The position numbers were made by a program, and so were the translations under genes. The notes beneath the pieces were generated by a model. That model did not search any database and had not been told where the DNA came from. It saw nothing but the letters and a program-made list of their open reading frames with translations. From positions 1 through 34,133 of the forward strand of contig QZIJ01000123.1 in NCBI GenBank assembly GCA_003598975.1: a stretch of 34,133 bases of DNA, in the 5' to 3' direction. The DNA is from Anaerolineaceae bacterium. GTDB taxonomy: Bacteria > Chloroflexota > Anaerolineae > Anaerolineales > Villigracilaceae. Below, piece after piece: positions 8,807-16,745 of this stretch (the stretch's first letter is position 1; every line of letters starts with the position of its first letter).

Positions 8807-8839
8807 ACCGCCTCCTCTGTTGGGATGAGGCGGTTTTTT
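8807..8839 (+). terminator. Intrinsic terminator after the DegV gene
   Basis: An eight-base perfect stem (ACCGCCTC with GAGGCGGT) and a 12-base loop, followed by six T's (8834-8839). It separates the DegV gene from udk, so udk needs its own promoter. Confidence 0.85.
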
Positions 8840-8883
8840 GTCATCTGAATGTTGGGGGTTGTGGTTTCCATGTTTCAGGCGGG

Positions 8884-8889
8884 TATAAT
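8884..8889 (+). promoter_or_regulatory. -10 box of udk, leaderless spacing
   Basis: A perfect TATAAT whose last base is six bases before the udk ATG (spacer CGGGAC). Transcription would then start at or within a base of the start codon, giving a leaderless mRNA. No Shine-Dalgarno sequence is present. A weak TTGTGG lies 19 bases upstream. Confidence 0.6.
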
Positions 8890-8895
8890 CGGGAC

Positions 8896-9519
8896 ATGAC
8901 TCATTCCACGCCACTCGTCATCGGCATCGCGGGCGGATCAGGTTCGGGGAAAACCACCGTCGCGCAGGAAATTTTACAGCGCGTTGGCCCCTCTCGCATT
9001 GCCTTCCTCCAGCACGACGCGTATTACAAAGACCTGAGCGGTCTTCCGCCCGCCCAGCGCGCCGAGGTCAATTTCGATCATCCCAACTCGCTCGAAACGG
9101 AATTGCTCATCAAGCACATCGAACAACTGAAAAGCGGGGGTTCCGTCGAAGTCCCGATCTATGATTTCGCGCATCACAGCCGCACGGAGCGGACGTACAC
9201 CGTCCAGCCGCGCGGCGTGGTTTTGGTGGAGGGGATCCTTATTTTCGCGGAACCCGCCCTGCGCGAAATCTGCGACGTGAAAATTTTCGTGGACACCGAC
9301 TCGGACATCCGCCTCATACGCCGCATCCAGCGGGACATCGCCGAACGCGGACGAACGGTGGAGATGGTCGTCAAACAATATCTCAACACCGTGCGCCCAA
9401 TGCACCTTGAGTTTGTAGAGCCTTCGAAGCGTTATGCGGACGTCATTATTCCCGAAGGCGGTATGAACGTGGCCGCATTGGACATGGTGGTGGCGCGAAT
9501 TGAGGCGTTGTTGAAATAA
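8896..9519 (+). CDS. udk: Uridine kinase
   Basis: A 207-residue P-loop kinase that phosphorylates uridine and cytidine to their monophosphates in pyrimidine salvage. The Walker A motif GGSGSGKT is at 13-20. HDAYYKDLS (~39-47), NFDHPNSLE (~59-67), PIYDFAHHSRT (~90-100) and VLVEGILIFAE (~110-120) are the standard Udk motifs, and the length matches the family. The start is fixed by the TATAAT box ending six bases upstream. Upstream in-frame codons would place the start inside the promoter or the preceding terminator. Confidence 0.95.
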   Translation: MTHSTPLVIGIAGGSGSGKTTVAQEILQRVGPSRIAFLQHDAYYKDLSGLPPAQRAEVNFDHPNSLETELLIKHIEQLKSGGSVEVPIYDFAHHSRTERTYTVQPRGVVLVEGILIFAEPALREICDVKIFVDTDSDIRLIRRIQRDIAERGRTVEMVVKQYLNTVRPMHLEFVEPSKRYADVIIPEGGMNVAALDMVVARIEALLK

Positions 9520-9530
9520 AAGACGTTTAA

Positions 9531-9596
9531 CCGCGAAGCACGCCAGGAGCGCAAAGATTTAATGGCTTTTTTGCGCGAACTTTGCGGGCTTAGCGG
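9531..9596. repeat. Imperfect inverted repeat between udk and the cyclophilin gene
   Basis: The outer arms CCGCGAAGC (9531-9539) and GCTTAGCGG (9588-9596) pair at eight of nine positions. The inner arms GCGCAAAG (9549-9556) and CTTTGCG (9580-9586) also pair. GCGCAAA can alternatively pair with TTTGCGC at 9570-9576. This resembles the CGCAAAG-type interspersed intergenic repeats seen in many environmental bacterial genomes (from memory). It could also end the udk transcript. Confidence 0.6.
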
Positions 9597-9632
9597 CAAA
9601 AACTGAAATTGAAAACTGATAGGAGAACCCAA

Positions 9633-10142
9633 ATGGCAAAGCAATGGACGAACCCACCCGAAATGGAAATTGACCCGAAGAAGAAATATACCGCCCACAT
9701 GAAAACTGATGTCGGCACGATGGTCATTGAACTGTTCGCGGACAAGACACCAAAGACGGTGAACAACTTTGTCTTCCTCGCCCGTCAGGGATTCTACGAG
9801 GGCGTCATCTTCCATCGCGTCATCGCCAACTTTATGGCGCAGGGCGGCGACCCAACGGGAAGCGGCTCGGGCGGACCTGGCTACAAATTCGAGGACGAAT
9901 TCCACCCGTCCCTGAAGCATGACAAGCAGGGCGTCCTCTCCATGGCGAACGCGGGACCGAACACGAATGGCTCGCAATTTTTCATCACGCACGTTCCCAC
10001 GCCACACCTGGATGGCCGTCATAGCGTGTTTGGTCAGGTGAGCGAGGGCTTGGATGTGCTGATGGCGATCAAGCCGCGCAACCCGCAGGCGCCCGAATAT
10101 CCCGGTGTGAAAATTCTCGGCATCGAGATCGTCGAGAGTTGA
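9633..10142 (+). CDS. Cyclophilin-type peptidyl-prolyl cis-trans isomerase
   Basis: A 169-residue cytoplasmic cyclophilin without a signal peptide, which catalyses proline isomerisation during folding. Conserved family segments are [17 protein letters not shown] (catalytic Arg, ~66-82), [20 protein letters not shown] (~101-120) and [11 protein letters not shown] (~127-137). The ATG at 9633 has AGGAG eight bases upstream (9621-9625), so the in-frame ATG 24 bases earlier is rejected. It is flanked on both sides by inverted-repeat elements. Confidence 0.95.
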   Translation: MAKQWTNPPEMEIDPKKKYTAHMKTDVGTMVIELFADKTPKTVNNFVFLARQGFYEGVIFHRVIANFMAQGGDPTGSGSGGPGYKFEDEFHPSLKHDKQGVLSMANAGPNTNGSQFFITHVPTPHLDGRHSVFGQVSEGLDVLMAIKPRNPQAPEYPGVKILGIEIVES

Positions 10143-10149
10143 ACGTAAG

Positions 10150-10206
10150 GAGTGCGTCGCACCAGACTTGATAGGCATTAGCCTAAATAGCAGGTGCGAC
10201 GCACTC
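10150..10206. repeat. Perfect 14-bp inverted repeat with nested inner stem
   Basis: The arms 10150-10163 and 10193-10206 are exact reverse complements (GAGTGCGTCGCACC). The loop holds a second stem, TAGGC/GCCTA (10172-10176 with 10181-10185). There is no T-run, so it is not a classical terminator. It fills nearly the whole gap between the cyclophilin and VTT genes. The right arm ends eight bases before the next ATG, where a ribosome binding site would be expected. Confidence 0.8.
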
Positions 10207-10214
10207 GCGTAACG

Positions 10215-10754
10215 ATGGATACAAAAACTCGGACCACTATTCTACGCATCCTCGCGGTGCTGGCCGTGATTGGCATCAGCGTGTACGTGTTCTCGATCCG
10301 CGAGCGCGTGGACGATTTTGCGGTCTACGGCTACCCTGGCATCTTCCTCATCGCGTTGCTGGCGAATGCCACGGTCTTTCTCCCCGCGCCAGGGATCGCC
10401 ATCGTCTTCGCGATGGGGAGCGTGTTCCATCCGCTGGGTGTGGCGCTGGCGGCAGGCGCGGGTGGCGCACTCGGTGAGTTGAGCGGCTACCTCGCGGGAT
10501 TCGGCGGGCAGGCCGTTGTGGAGAATACGGCCGCGTACGCGCGCGTCCAGCCCAAAGTCCAGAGATGGGGCGGATGGGCGGTGCTCGCGCTGGCCGCGAT
10601 CCCGAATCCGTTTTTCGATCTGGCTGGCGTGGCGGCGGGCGCGTCCAAAATGCCCGTCTGGAAATTCCTGATTTATTGCTGGATCGGACAGACCATCAAA
10701 ATGGCGACATTCGCCTTCGCGGGATCAGCATCGATTCCGCTTTTATTCGAATAG
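10215..10754 (+). CDS. VTT-domain (DedA/SNARE-associated type) membrane protein
   Basis: A 179-residue membrane protein with an N-terminal transmembrane helix (~9-25) and a VTT domain. Visible are GYPGIFLIALLANATVFLPAPG (helix plus re-entrant region), a glycine-rich GAGGALGELSGYLAGFGG, then a second half with AAIPNPFFDLAGVAAG and a terminal helix. VTT/DedA proteins have been linked to lipid carrier or phospholipid translocation and membrane homeostasis; the substrate here cannot be told. The ATG at 10215 is taken as start although it lacks a ribosome binding site. A start at 10194 would lie within the inverted repeat. Its stop codon lies in the ribosome binding site of the next gene. Confidence 0.8.
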   Translation: MDTKTRTTILRILAVLAVIGISVYVFSIRERVDDFAVYGYPGIFLIALLANATVFLPAPGIAIVFAMGSVFHPLGVALAAGAGGALGELSGYLAGFGGQAVVENTAAYARVQPKVQRWGGWAVLALAAIPNPFFDLAGVAAGASKMPVWKFLIYCWIGQTIKMATFAFAGSASIPLLFE

Positions 10755-10762
10755 GAGACGAT

Positions 10763-12124
10763 ATGACTGACTACTCAAACGTGGACGCATTCCTCGTTTC
10801 AAACCTGGACGCGAGCCTGCGCGAACTTGGACGGCTGGTTGCCCAGCCTTCGATCTCCGCGCAGAAGATTGGATTGAACGAGTGCGCCGCGTTGGTCGCG
10901 GAGATGCTCCGCGCCCGCGGCTTCACGGCGAACATTTATCCGACGGCGGGTTCGTCTGTGGTGGTGGCGGAACGCAAAGGCAAAAATGATAAGACCCTGC
11001 TCTTTTACAATCACTACGATGTGCAGCCGCCTGAGCCGCTGGAGTTATGGGACTCGCCGCCGTTCGAGCCGCAGATCCGCGACGGCAAGATGTACGGGCG
11101 CGGCGTGAGCGACGACAAGGGTCACTTCGCGGCGCGTCTCTTCGCGCTGGACGCGTTGCTGGCCGAGGGTGAACTTCCGTGCAATGTGAAATTCATCGTG
11201 GAAGGCGAGGAGGAAACCGCCAGCGTGAACCTGGCGAAGTTCATCCACGAGAATACTGACCTGCTCAAAGCGGACGCGTGCATCTGGGAATTCGGCGGCG
11301 TGGACCATACCGATACACCCATGCAATATCTCGGCCTGCGCGGCATCCAATATGTGGAACTTTCGGTGGATTTGCTTTCGACAGACGTTCACTCTGGTCT
11401 CGGCGGGAGCATCTTCCCCAACGCGGCCTGGAGACTCGTCTGGGCATTGAACACCCTGAAAGGTGCGGACGAGCGTATCCTCATCCCAGGTTTTTACGAT
11501 GATGTCAAACCACCGTCCGCACGCGACCGCGAACTCATGTCCGCGCTGGCGGATGTGACCGAGGAATACAAGTCTCGTTACGGCGTGCCGTATTTCATCA
11601 AGGGCTTGAAGGGTGGGGACGAATTGAAGATCGAAGAAGTCTTCTCGCCGACCTGCACCATCTGCGGGTTGACCAGCGGCTATCAAGGCCCTGGCTCAAA
11701 GACGGTTTTGCCCGCGCGCGCCTCGGCAAAAGTGGACTTCCGCCTCATTCCCGACCAGGACCCGAGCGACATTCTGAAGAAATTGCGCGCCCACCTCGAC
11801 TCGCAGGGTTTCACCGATGTCAAAATCACCGACCTTGGCGGCGACGCGCCCGCGCGCACCGATCCCGACCATCCGTTCATCCAACTGGTCATAGCCGCGG
11901 CGGAGGAAGTGTACGAAAAGCCGATGAGCCTCGTTCCACTGGTGGGTGGCTCAGGACCGAATCATCCCTTCGTCCACGTGCTGGGACTCCCCGTCGCGAC
12001 TGCGGGCATGGGCTATCCTGATACCAAAACCCATGCACCGAACGAAAATATTCGGCTTGATCTGTATCTCAAGCACGCGCGGCATATGGCGAGGGTGGTG
12101 AGGGAGTTTGGGGAGGGGAAGTAA
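10763..12124 (+). CDS. M20/M25/M40 family metallopeptidase (dipeptidase-like)
   Basis: A 453-residue di-zinc exopeptidase of the M20 family. Metal and catalytic residues are visible in HYDVQP (His84, Asp86), GRGVSDDKG (bridging Asp117 or Asp118) and EGEEE (catalytic Glu148/149). A dimerisation 'lid' domain (~195-330) contains DVHSGLGG, and a late His occurs near the C-terminus (KTHAPNENI). It most resembles the cytosolic dipeptidase/CNDP-like branch, so hydrolysis of dipeptides or short peptides is likely; the exact substrate is unknown. The ATG at 10763 has GGAG five bases upstream and follows the VTT gene by eight bases, suggesting co-transcription. Confidence 0.93.
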   Translation: MTDYSNVDAFLVSNLDASLRELGRLVAQPSISAQKIGLNECAALVAEMLRARGFTANIYPTAGSSVVVAERKGKNDKTLLFYNHYDVQPPEPLELWDSPPFEPQIRDGKMYGRGVSDDKGHFAARLFALDALLAEGELPCNVKFIVEGEEETASVNLAKFIHENTDLLKADACIWEFGGVDHTDTPMQYLGLRGIQYVELSVDLLSTDVHSGLGGSIFPNAAWRLVWALNTLKGADERILIPGFYDDVKPPSARDRELMSALADVTEEYKSRYGVPYFIKGLKGGDELKIEEVFSPTCTICGLTSGYQGPGSKTVLPARASAKVDFRLIPDQDPSDILKKLRAHLDSQGFTDVKITDLGGDAPARTDPDHPFIQLVIAAAEEVYEKPMSLVPLVGGSGPNHPFVHVLGLPVATAGMGYPDTKTHAPNENIRLDLYLKHARHMARVVREFGEGK

Positions 12125-12161
12125 GCGGAGAGCAGAAGCCTCGCGGAGGAGGGACACGTAC

Positions 12162-12193
12162 AAGAGGCTCTGGTCGCAATGACGGAGCCTCTT
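12162..12193 (+). terminator. Hairpin after the M20 peptidase gene
   Basis: A nine-base perfect stem, AAGAGGCTC with GAGCCTCTT, and a 14-base loop, 37 bases after the stop. The following sequence, GGGTTAT, is a poor T-run, so termination may be inefficient or factor-assisted. The rest of the 225-bp gap holds only the promoter noted next. Confidence 0.5.
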
Positions 12194-12275
12194 GGGTTAT
12201 ATCAGCCAATGATCGCGTTGTTTTTATGGGGGCAATGCGCCAATCTCGCGGAAATTCCTACATTACATAAATCAC

Positions 12276-12304
12276 TTGTAGCCGACCTTACAAAACTGTA
12301 CAGT
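12276..12304 (+). promoter_or_regulatory. Candidate promoter for the lipoprotein-protease pair
   Basis: TTGTAG, a 17-base spacer and TACAGT, ending 45 bases before the ATG at 12350. Spacing is ideal and the hexamers are partial matches to the primary sigma consensus. Confidence 0.5.
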
Positions 12305-12349
12305 GAAGGATGATGGACTCTGTCGAGTTTCGATTCGGCGTTCCTCAAA

Positions 12350-12853
12350 ATGAAAAGAGCATGTGCCTTATCAGGATTCCTGTTGATTCTGATTGTTGGG
12401 GGATTTGGATGCTCGAATAATGCAACAGACATTCCAGCCGTTCTTTCCACGCAACACTACACTACCGAGCCAGAATCAGAATTGACCAGCGCCTCCACCC
12501 AGCCTGTGGTGGAGCAGACGCGCGTTGCCGATCTTTCGCGTCTCAGTGACATGATCGAAAAAATCCTTTCCCATCCCGATTCCTACATTGGCCAGCAGGT
12601 GGAAATCGTCGGCTATTTTCGCGGCTGGGATCTGCTCAAGGAGGTGAAAGGAACACCACCGGTCACACGCAGTGATTGGGTCATTGCAGATTCAAGCGGG
12701 GCCATCTACGTTACAGGAATAATTCCCCCCAATCTCGACCCAGCCTCGCTACAGGATGCGGACAAACTTGTCCGCCTCGTGGCGACGGTGGGACAAAATC
12801 AAAACGGTGTCTATTTGCAGGCTGTGTCAGTGGAATTGATTTCCACGGAATAA
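12350..12853 (+). CDS. Predicted lipoprotein of unknown function
   Basis: A 167-residue protein with an N-terminal hydrophobic segment (~7-20) ending at Cys21 in GGFGC, a weak but plausible lipobox. A Thr/Ser/Glu-rich linker follows (~25-55). The folded part (~65-165; VEIVGYFRGWDLL, then SDWVIADSSGAIYVTG, then LVRLVATVGQNQNGVYLQAVSVEL) reads like a small OB-fold beta-barrel domain; this is a visual impression only. No strong ribosome binding site precedes the ATG. It lies 31 bases upstream of the secreted protease gene and is probably co-transcribed with it. I do not recognise a named family. Confidence 0.75.
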   Translation: MKRACALSGFLLILIVGGFGCSNNATDIPAVLSTQHYTTEPESELTSASTQPVVEQTRVADLSRLSDMIEKILSHPDSYIGQQVEIVGYFRGWDLLKEVKGTPPVTRSDWVIADSSGAIYVTGIIPPNLDPASLQDADKLVRLVATVGQNQNGVYLQAVSVELISTE

Positions 12854-12884
12854 GCGCGTTGTTTCTTTTGAAATGGAGAAAATC

Positions 12885-15800
12885 ATGAAAACGAACGTTA
12901 ATTTTCGCGTTGCCGTGTTGGCAATCCTGGCGATCCTGGGTCTGCTCGCACAATCAGCGGGGACAATGCCGGTGAAAGCCGGACCCGCGAGCGGATCCGC
13001 GCGGGAGGCGGGAGGGGCGTTGCTCCAGCCATTCACGGCGACGGTCGGCGAGCCATTTGTCCCAAATAAACAACCTAAAGCGAAGTCGGTCAATTCTGAC
13101 GATTCGCGGACTCCGAGTCTCGATCAGCCTTCCCTGCCCCCGGACCCGGATAAGAAGCCGGTCAATTCCGCTCCACCTGAGAGGGATAGGGATTACTGGA
13201 CCCTTCCAATGACCGAGACGTTTGAAGGCATATTCCCGAACGGGCTTTGGAACGTGTTCGATAACAACGGCGCCACCTATGGCGAATACTATTGGGATGA
13301 CGATGACTATAAACCCCATAATGATGATTGGAGCGCCTGGGTGGCGAATGGCGGCGCAAATGGGGTTGACCCAGAATTCAACAACTACGCCAACGACATG
13401 GATACCTGGATGATGTATGGGCCGTTTGATTTGAGCGGATGCTCGGCGGCAGATTTCGAGTTTTACTACTGGAATAAATCCGAACCGAACTACGATTTCT
13501 TTGGCTGGGGCGCATCGCCAAATGGTTCGAATGTGTATGGTTTTCAACTCTCTGGCTCTCAGGAGTCGTGGAACTATGTGGATTTCGATCTGGCGCCATA
13601 TCTTGGGGACGACTCTGTCTGGCTGGCTTTCATTTTCCGCAGCGACTACACTGTCACTGATATCGGAACGTTTGTGGATGATATTGCGTTGTGGTGCTTG
13701 CACGAAACAGACGTAAAATCGTGGACCTATATGGTCTATCTCGATGGCGACAACAATCTCGAATCTGCGGCGATTGATGATTTCATGGAGATGTCGAGCG
13801 TGGGTTCCAGCGCCAATGTCAATATCGTGGCGCTGATGGATCGCGTCTCTGGCTATGATACGAGTTACGATGACTGGACGGACACGCGGCGGTTCTACAT
13901 CACCCCCGGGTTGACGCCCGCGGCGGTCAACGGAGTCAGTTGGGGTGAGGCCAATATGGGAGACCCGGAGGTGCTCCTCAAATTTGTCCGCTGGGCCAAG
14001 GCGGCCTACCCTGCCAATCATTACGTTCTGGTGTTTTGGGATCATGGCAGTGGCTGGCGGTTGAGAGATCCGAATGAGGTTTTGAACAAGGGTGTTGCCT
14101 TCGACGACACCAGCGGGGGCGACTCGATTGACATGCCAGAGTTGAGGGGTTCACTCAACACGTTGACGGGCGGTGGAGCGTATCCATTCGACATTGTCGG
14201 CATGGACGCCTGCCTGATGGCGATGGCCGAGGTGGATAACCAGATCAAGCCGTACGCGACCATCCGCGTCGGTTCGGAGGAGACCGAACCCGGTGACGGC
14301 TGGCCCTATGACACGATCCTCTCTGCTCTGGTGGCGAACCCATCCATGACAGCGACCACGCTCGCCACCAACATCGTGGATTTCTACTACAGTTCCTACG
14401 GCAACGACAATACACAGTCGGCCGTCAATCTTGGATCGCCGTATACCACATTGAACACCGCTATCAACAATCTGGCAACCGCGTTGATCAACAATGGGCA
14501 TAACTACATCACCGAGATTCAAATGGCGCGCAATAACAGTCAGCAGTTTGCGTACACATATTACATTGACCTGTGGGATTTTGCGGATTGGATTCGAATC
14601 AACGTTCCAGAGCCGACCATCAACAATGCCGCTGTCGCTGTGAAAAATGCCGTCACCGCCGCGGTGATTCGAGAGCAGCATGGACCTTCGTGGCCGTGGG
14701 CACGCGGTATCAGTATCTACTTCCCGAAGACTGCGGGCGAGTACGATGCCCGCTACGATGGCAGCACCGGCTTCCTGCAATTCACGGCGAACACGCAATG
14801 GGACGAGTGGATTCACAAGTATCACCAGTTCGCCAGTTACCCGGCCATGTTCAACAAGAGCAGTCCTGCCAATGGCGCGACGAGTCAATCGGTGACTCCA
14901 ACCTTGAGTTGGGGCGCGAGCGCCGGGGTGACATCGTATGCCTATTGCTATGACACAAGCAATGACGGCGCTTGCGGCGGATCGTGGGTGAGCACCGGGG
15001 CCAACACGAGCGTCGTCGTCAGCCTCATCGAGGCGACCACCTATTACTGGCAGGTGCGCGCCACGAACGCCTCTGGGACAGTCTACGCTAACAAGGGAGC
15101 CTGGTGGTCGCTCACAACTGGGAGCCTGCCGACCGCCTTCAACAAGACCGCTCCTTCCAACGGCGCGACCAGCCAGCCGCTTAATCCCACCCTGACTTGG
15201 GGAACAAGCACCGGTGCGACCAGTTACGAATACTGCTACGATACGAGCAACGATAACGCTTGCAGTGGCTGGACGAGCAACGGCACGTCCACCAGCAAGG
15301 CGCTCAGCGGGCTAAGCCAGTACACCACTTACTATTGGCACGTCCGCGCTGTGAATGCTATCGGAGCCAGATATTCGAATGGTTCCAGCACGGCTTTCTG
15401 GTCGTTTACCACAGGTGGGATGCCCGGTATATTTGGAAAGTCCTCGCCGGCCAACGGTGCGACGGACCAGGCGCTCAATCCCACCCTCTCTTGGGGACCG
15501 AGCAGCAATGCCGCTTCCTATGAATATTGCTACGATACAACCAATGACAACGCGTGCAGTGCCTGGAGCAACAACGGCACATCCACAAGCGTAGGTTTGA
15601 GCGGGTTGAACTCGGAAACCACTTACTTCTGGCATGTCCGCGCGGTGAACAGCTTTGGGACAAGATATTCGGATGGCTCTGACACGGCATTCTGGTCCTT
15701 TACCACCATGCCGTTCTCGCCGCCTGGTGATTTCAACAAACTTGCCCCCGCCGATGGCGCAATCAACCAGACGATAACGCCAACCATCTCGTGGGAAGCG

Positions 15801-16580
15801 AGCACCGACGCAACTTCGTACGAATATTGCTATGACACGACTAACGATGATGACTGCTTCGCCTGGATGGATAACGGACTTTCCACAAGTGTGCCATTAA
15901 CTGGCTTAGCGTACAACGCCACCTATTACTGGCACGTGCGCGCCATTGGCGATGGCGGGATAACCTATTCTGACGGCTCCGAACTCGCCTACTGGTCGTT
16001 CACCACCAAAGGACGATTGATCACCCGTTCGATCGCTGCGCAGGATGGCTGGATCCTCGAAACGGGCGAGAATACCAACGTGGGTGGCACACTCAATGCC
16101 ACTGCAACGACGTTGCGTCTTGGTGATGATGCCACAAAAAAGCAATATCGAAGCATTCTCTCCTTCAACACAGGCGGCCTGCCCAATAGCGCGGTCATCA
16201 CCAAAGTAACACTCAAGGTCAAGAGACAGGGTATCGTTGGCGGAGGCAACCCTGTCACCATGTTCCAGGGCTTTATGGCAGATATTAAGCGGGGCATCTT
16301 TGGCACATCAGCCTTGCAAGCGGCAGACTGGCAGACTGCGGCCCAAAAAACCGTAGGTCCATTCACTCCGTCCCTCAGCGGCGGGTGGTACACGCTCAAT
16401 CTGACCAGCGCCAAAGCCTACGTCAACAAATTGGCAACCGCCGGGGGGTTAACGCAGATCCGCCTGCGCTTCAAACTGGATGACAACAACAATGCCATTG
16501 CCAACTACTTGAGCCTGTATAGCGGTAACGCAGGTGCGGCGAGTCGCCCGCAATTGATCATCGAGTATTACGTGCCGTAG
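12885..16580 (+). CDS. Large secreted clostripain-family (C11) cysteine protease with fibronectin-like repeats
   Basis: A 1231-residue exported protein. In order: signal peptide (~1-31, hydrophobic core LAILAILGLLAQ, likely cleavage after VKA); a Pro-rich linker; an N-terminal beta-sandwich/jelly-roll-like domain (~95-275); a C11 peptidase domain (~278-650) starting KSWTYMVYLDGDNNLE, with catalytic His387 in FWDHGSGW and Cys443 in GMDACLMA; four ~97-residue fibronectin-III-like repeats; and a C-terminal ~180-residue module (LRLGDDATKKQYRSILSFN ... QLIIEYYVP) of the DNRLRE/CBM96-like beta-sandwich type. C11 enzymes usually cleave after Arg or Lys. The ATG at 12885 has GGAG six bases upstream and is preferred to the ATG at 12873. 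Likely an extracellular protein-degrading enzyme; no sorting signal is seen. Confidence 0.9.
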   Translation: MKTNVNFRVAVLAILAILGLLAQSAGTMPVKAGPASGSAREAGGALLQPFTATVGEPFVPNKQPKAKSVNSDDSRTPSLDQPSLPPDPDKKPVNSAPPERDRDYWTLPMTETFEGIFPNGLWNVFDNNGATYGEYYWDDDDYKPHNDDWSAWVANGGANGVDPEFNNYANDMDTWMMYGPFDLSGCSAADFEFYYWNKSEPNYDFFGWGASPNGSNVYGFQLSGSQESWNYVDFDLAPYLGDDSVWLAFIFRSDYTVTDIGTFVDDIALWCLHETDVKSWTYMVYLDGDNNLESAAIDDFMEMSSVGSSANVNIVALMDRVSGYDTSYDDWTDTRRFYITPGLTPAAVNGVSWGEANMGDPEVLLKFVRWAKAAYPANHYVLVFWDHGSGWRLRDPNEVLNKGVAFDDTSGGDSIDMPELRGSLNTLTGGGAYPFDIVGMDACLMAMAEVDNQIKPYATIRVGSEETEPGDGWPYDTILSALVANPSMTATTLATNIVDFYYSSYGNDNTQSAVNLGSPYTTLNTAINNLATALINNGHNYITEIQMARNNSQQFAYTYYIDLWDFADWIRINVPEPTINNAAVAVKNAVTAAVIREQHGPSWPWARGISIYFPKTAGEYDARYDGSTGFLQFTANTQWDEWIHKYHQFASYPAMFNKSSPANGATSQSVTPTLSWGASAGVTSYAYCYDTSNDGACGGSWVSTGANTSVVVSLIEATTYYWQVRATNASGTVYANKGAWWSLTTGSLPTAFNKTAPSNGATSQPLNPTLTWGTSTGATSYEYCYDTSNDNACSGWTSNGTSTSKALSGLSQYTTYYWHVRAVNAIGARYSNGSSTAFWSFTTGGMPGIFGKSSPANGATDQALNPTLSWGPSSNAASYEYCYDTTNDNACSAWSNNGTSTSVGLSGLNSETTYFWHVRAVNSFGTRYSDGSDTAFWSFTTMPFSPPGDFNKLAPADGAINQTITPTISWEASTDATSYEYCYDTTNDDDCFAWMDNGLSTSVPLTGLAYNATYYWHVRAIGDGGITYSDGSELAYWSFTTKGRLITRSIAAQDGWILETGENTNVGGTLNATATTLRLGDDATKKQYRSILSFNTGGLPNSAVITKVTLKVKRQGIVGGGNPVTMFQGFMADIKRGIFGTSALQAADWQTAAQKTVGPFTPSLSGGWYTLNLTSAKAYVNKLATAGGLTQIRLRFKLDDNNNAIANYLSLYSGNAGAASRPQLIIEYYVP
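14847..16010 (+). repeat. Four tandem ~97-codon fibronectin-like repeats inside the C11 protease
   Basis: The units begin near 14847, 15135, 15429 and 15729. Each starts with a FNKxxPxNGA-type phrase and carries PTLSW, SYEYCYDT, a second Cys about eight residues later, TYYWHVRA and WSFTT. The strong DNA and protein similarity between units 2 and 3 suggests recent duplication. The paired cysteines in every unit suggest one disulfide per repeat. Confidence 0.85.
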
Positions 16581-16601
16581 TGTTCTACCGATTTTGAAAT
16601 C

Positions 16602-16630
16602 ACAGGCCTGATGGTTTCCGTCAGGCCTGT
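16602..16630 (+). terminator. Hairpin after the protease gene
   Basis: A perfect ten-base stem, ACAGGCCTGA with TCAGGCCTGT, and a nine-base loop, 21 bases after the stop, followed by TGGTT. Strong stem but weak T-run. Confidence 0.65.
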
Positions 16631-16692
16631 TGGTTACAACCTCCCTTTCTGAATGTGACAATCCTCCTCTGGATTGAAACCTGACGCGCGTA

Positions 16693-16698
16693 TATAAT
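16693..16698 (+). promoter_or_regulatory. -10-like TATAAT upstream of the CBS-ACT gene
   Basis: TATAAT within TATATAAT, 47 bases before the ATG at 16746. A TTGAAA lies 13 bases upstream, which is too close for a normal -35. The rest of the 165-bp gap holds only the hairpin above and the ribosome binding site. Confidence 0.4.
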
Positions 16699-16745
16699 CC
16701 AATAAATTATCCAAAGCATATCCGCGTACAAAACAGGAGGTACGA

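Noticed and set aside
10743..10762. Longer start of the M20 peptidase inside the VTT gene
   Set aside because: The ATG at 10763 has GGAG upstream and matches the family N-terminus; the longer reading is another frame of the VTT gene.
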